Positions 62,512 to 64,000 of a DNA stretch of 64,000 nucleotides are shown piece after piece. The notes under the pieces were generated by a model. It was not told where the DNA came from. It ran no database searches and saw only the letters and a list, made by a program, of their open reading frames with translations. This DNA comes from Ruegeria sp. HKCCD4315 (GTDB lineage: Bacteria; Pseudomonadota; Alphaproteobacteria; Rhodobacterales; Rhodobacteraceae). The translations under genes were made by a program, and so were the position numbers. Location of the stretch: positions 1,120,501 through 1,184,500 of the forward strand of contig NZ_WVRN01000001.1 of NCBI RefSeq assembly GCF_013112245.1, in the 5' to 3' direction. How positions within the stretch are numbered: position 1 is the first letter of the stretch; every line of letters starts with the position of its first letter.

Positions 62512-64000
<1,489 letters not shown>

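Overview
The window is about 60% GC, densely packed chromosomal DNA from an alphaproteobacterium, most likely a marine Rhodobacteraceae (Roseobacter/Ruegeria type). The evidence is the gene set and protein sequences: a class I PHA locus with PhaR, a heterotetrameric sarcosine oxidase operon, tandem glutamine-synthetase-like polyamine genes, a yajC-secDF-ccmABCDG block, BCCT uptake and several small roseobacter-type families. I see no rRNA, tRNA, CRISPR array, insertion sequence or prophage. Both ends cut a gene: an alpha/beta hydrolase on the left and aconitase on the right.

Layout. 1-5362: polyhydroxyalkanoate storage. phaZ (depolymerase) diverges from phaC (synthase), followed by phaP (phasin) and phaR (repressor). 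Perfect or near-perfect CTGC-N3/4-GCAG sites lie before phaZ/phaC, phaP and phaR, so one PhaR circuit probably controls the locus. 5360-11500: a DegT aminotransferase and a polyamine-type catabolic block (gamma-glutamylputrescine oxidase and synthetase-like genes, a class I amidotransferase and a second GS-like gene). Its two transcription starts share an identical palindromic operator. 11553-14968: an exported two-subunit molybdenum hydroxylase opposite a TetR regulator, with twin inverted repeats between them. 15112-17790: a LysR gene opposite an Asp/Glu-racemase-superfamily enzyme, a sulfotransferase-like gene and a tiny ORF. 18090-22036: dusA, a TauE/SafE permease, a PhyH-like dioxygenase, a tandem SpoIIAA-like protein, and a gap with strong RNA structure before a small basic protein.

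22041-29480: a DUF1289 protein, ruvX and ccmI on the minus strand, then soxBDAG, which oxidises sarcosine to glycine and passes the methyl group to tetrahydrofolate. 29480-37495: assorted cell-envelope and stress genes (secreted protein, FkbM methyltransferase, sodB, metallophosphoesterase, host-attachment protein, LOG protein, LysM protein, Atm1-type ABC exporter, DUF2147). 37493-42622: an RND efflux pump with an unusually long permease and a recognisable promoter/operator. 42732-46284: a YfgM-like protein, bamB and der, an order familiar from gammaproteobacteria. 46335-47723: three overlapping genes for small lipoproteins of unknown function, two of them apparent paralogues.

48077-52870: a fatty acid desaturase, a helix-hairpin-helix protein with a histone H1-like tail, serS and an MscS channel. 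53072-60023: yajC-secD-secF, a TauE permease, a Mth938-like protein and ccmABCDG for cytochrome c maturation. 60049-64000: an SDR enzyme, a BCCT transporter whose 3' end overlaps a 29-codon membrane peptide with a strong ribosome binding site, and the C-terminal half of acnA.

The least explained items are the lipoprotein triad, the LysR/racemase-like/sulfotransferase cassette, the structured RNA near 21.7 kb, the 29-residue membrane peptide and the H1-tailed HhH protein. All functional calls come from reading the sequence; no database search was run.
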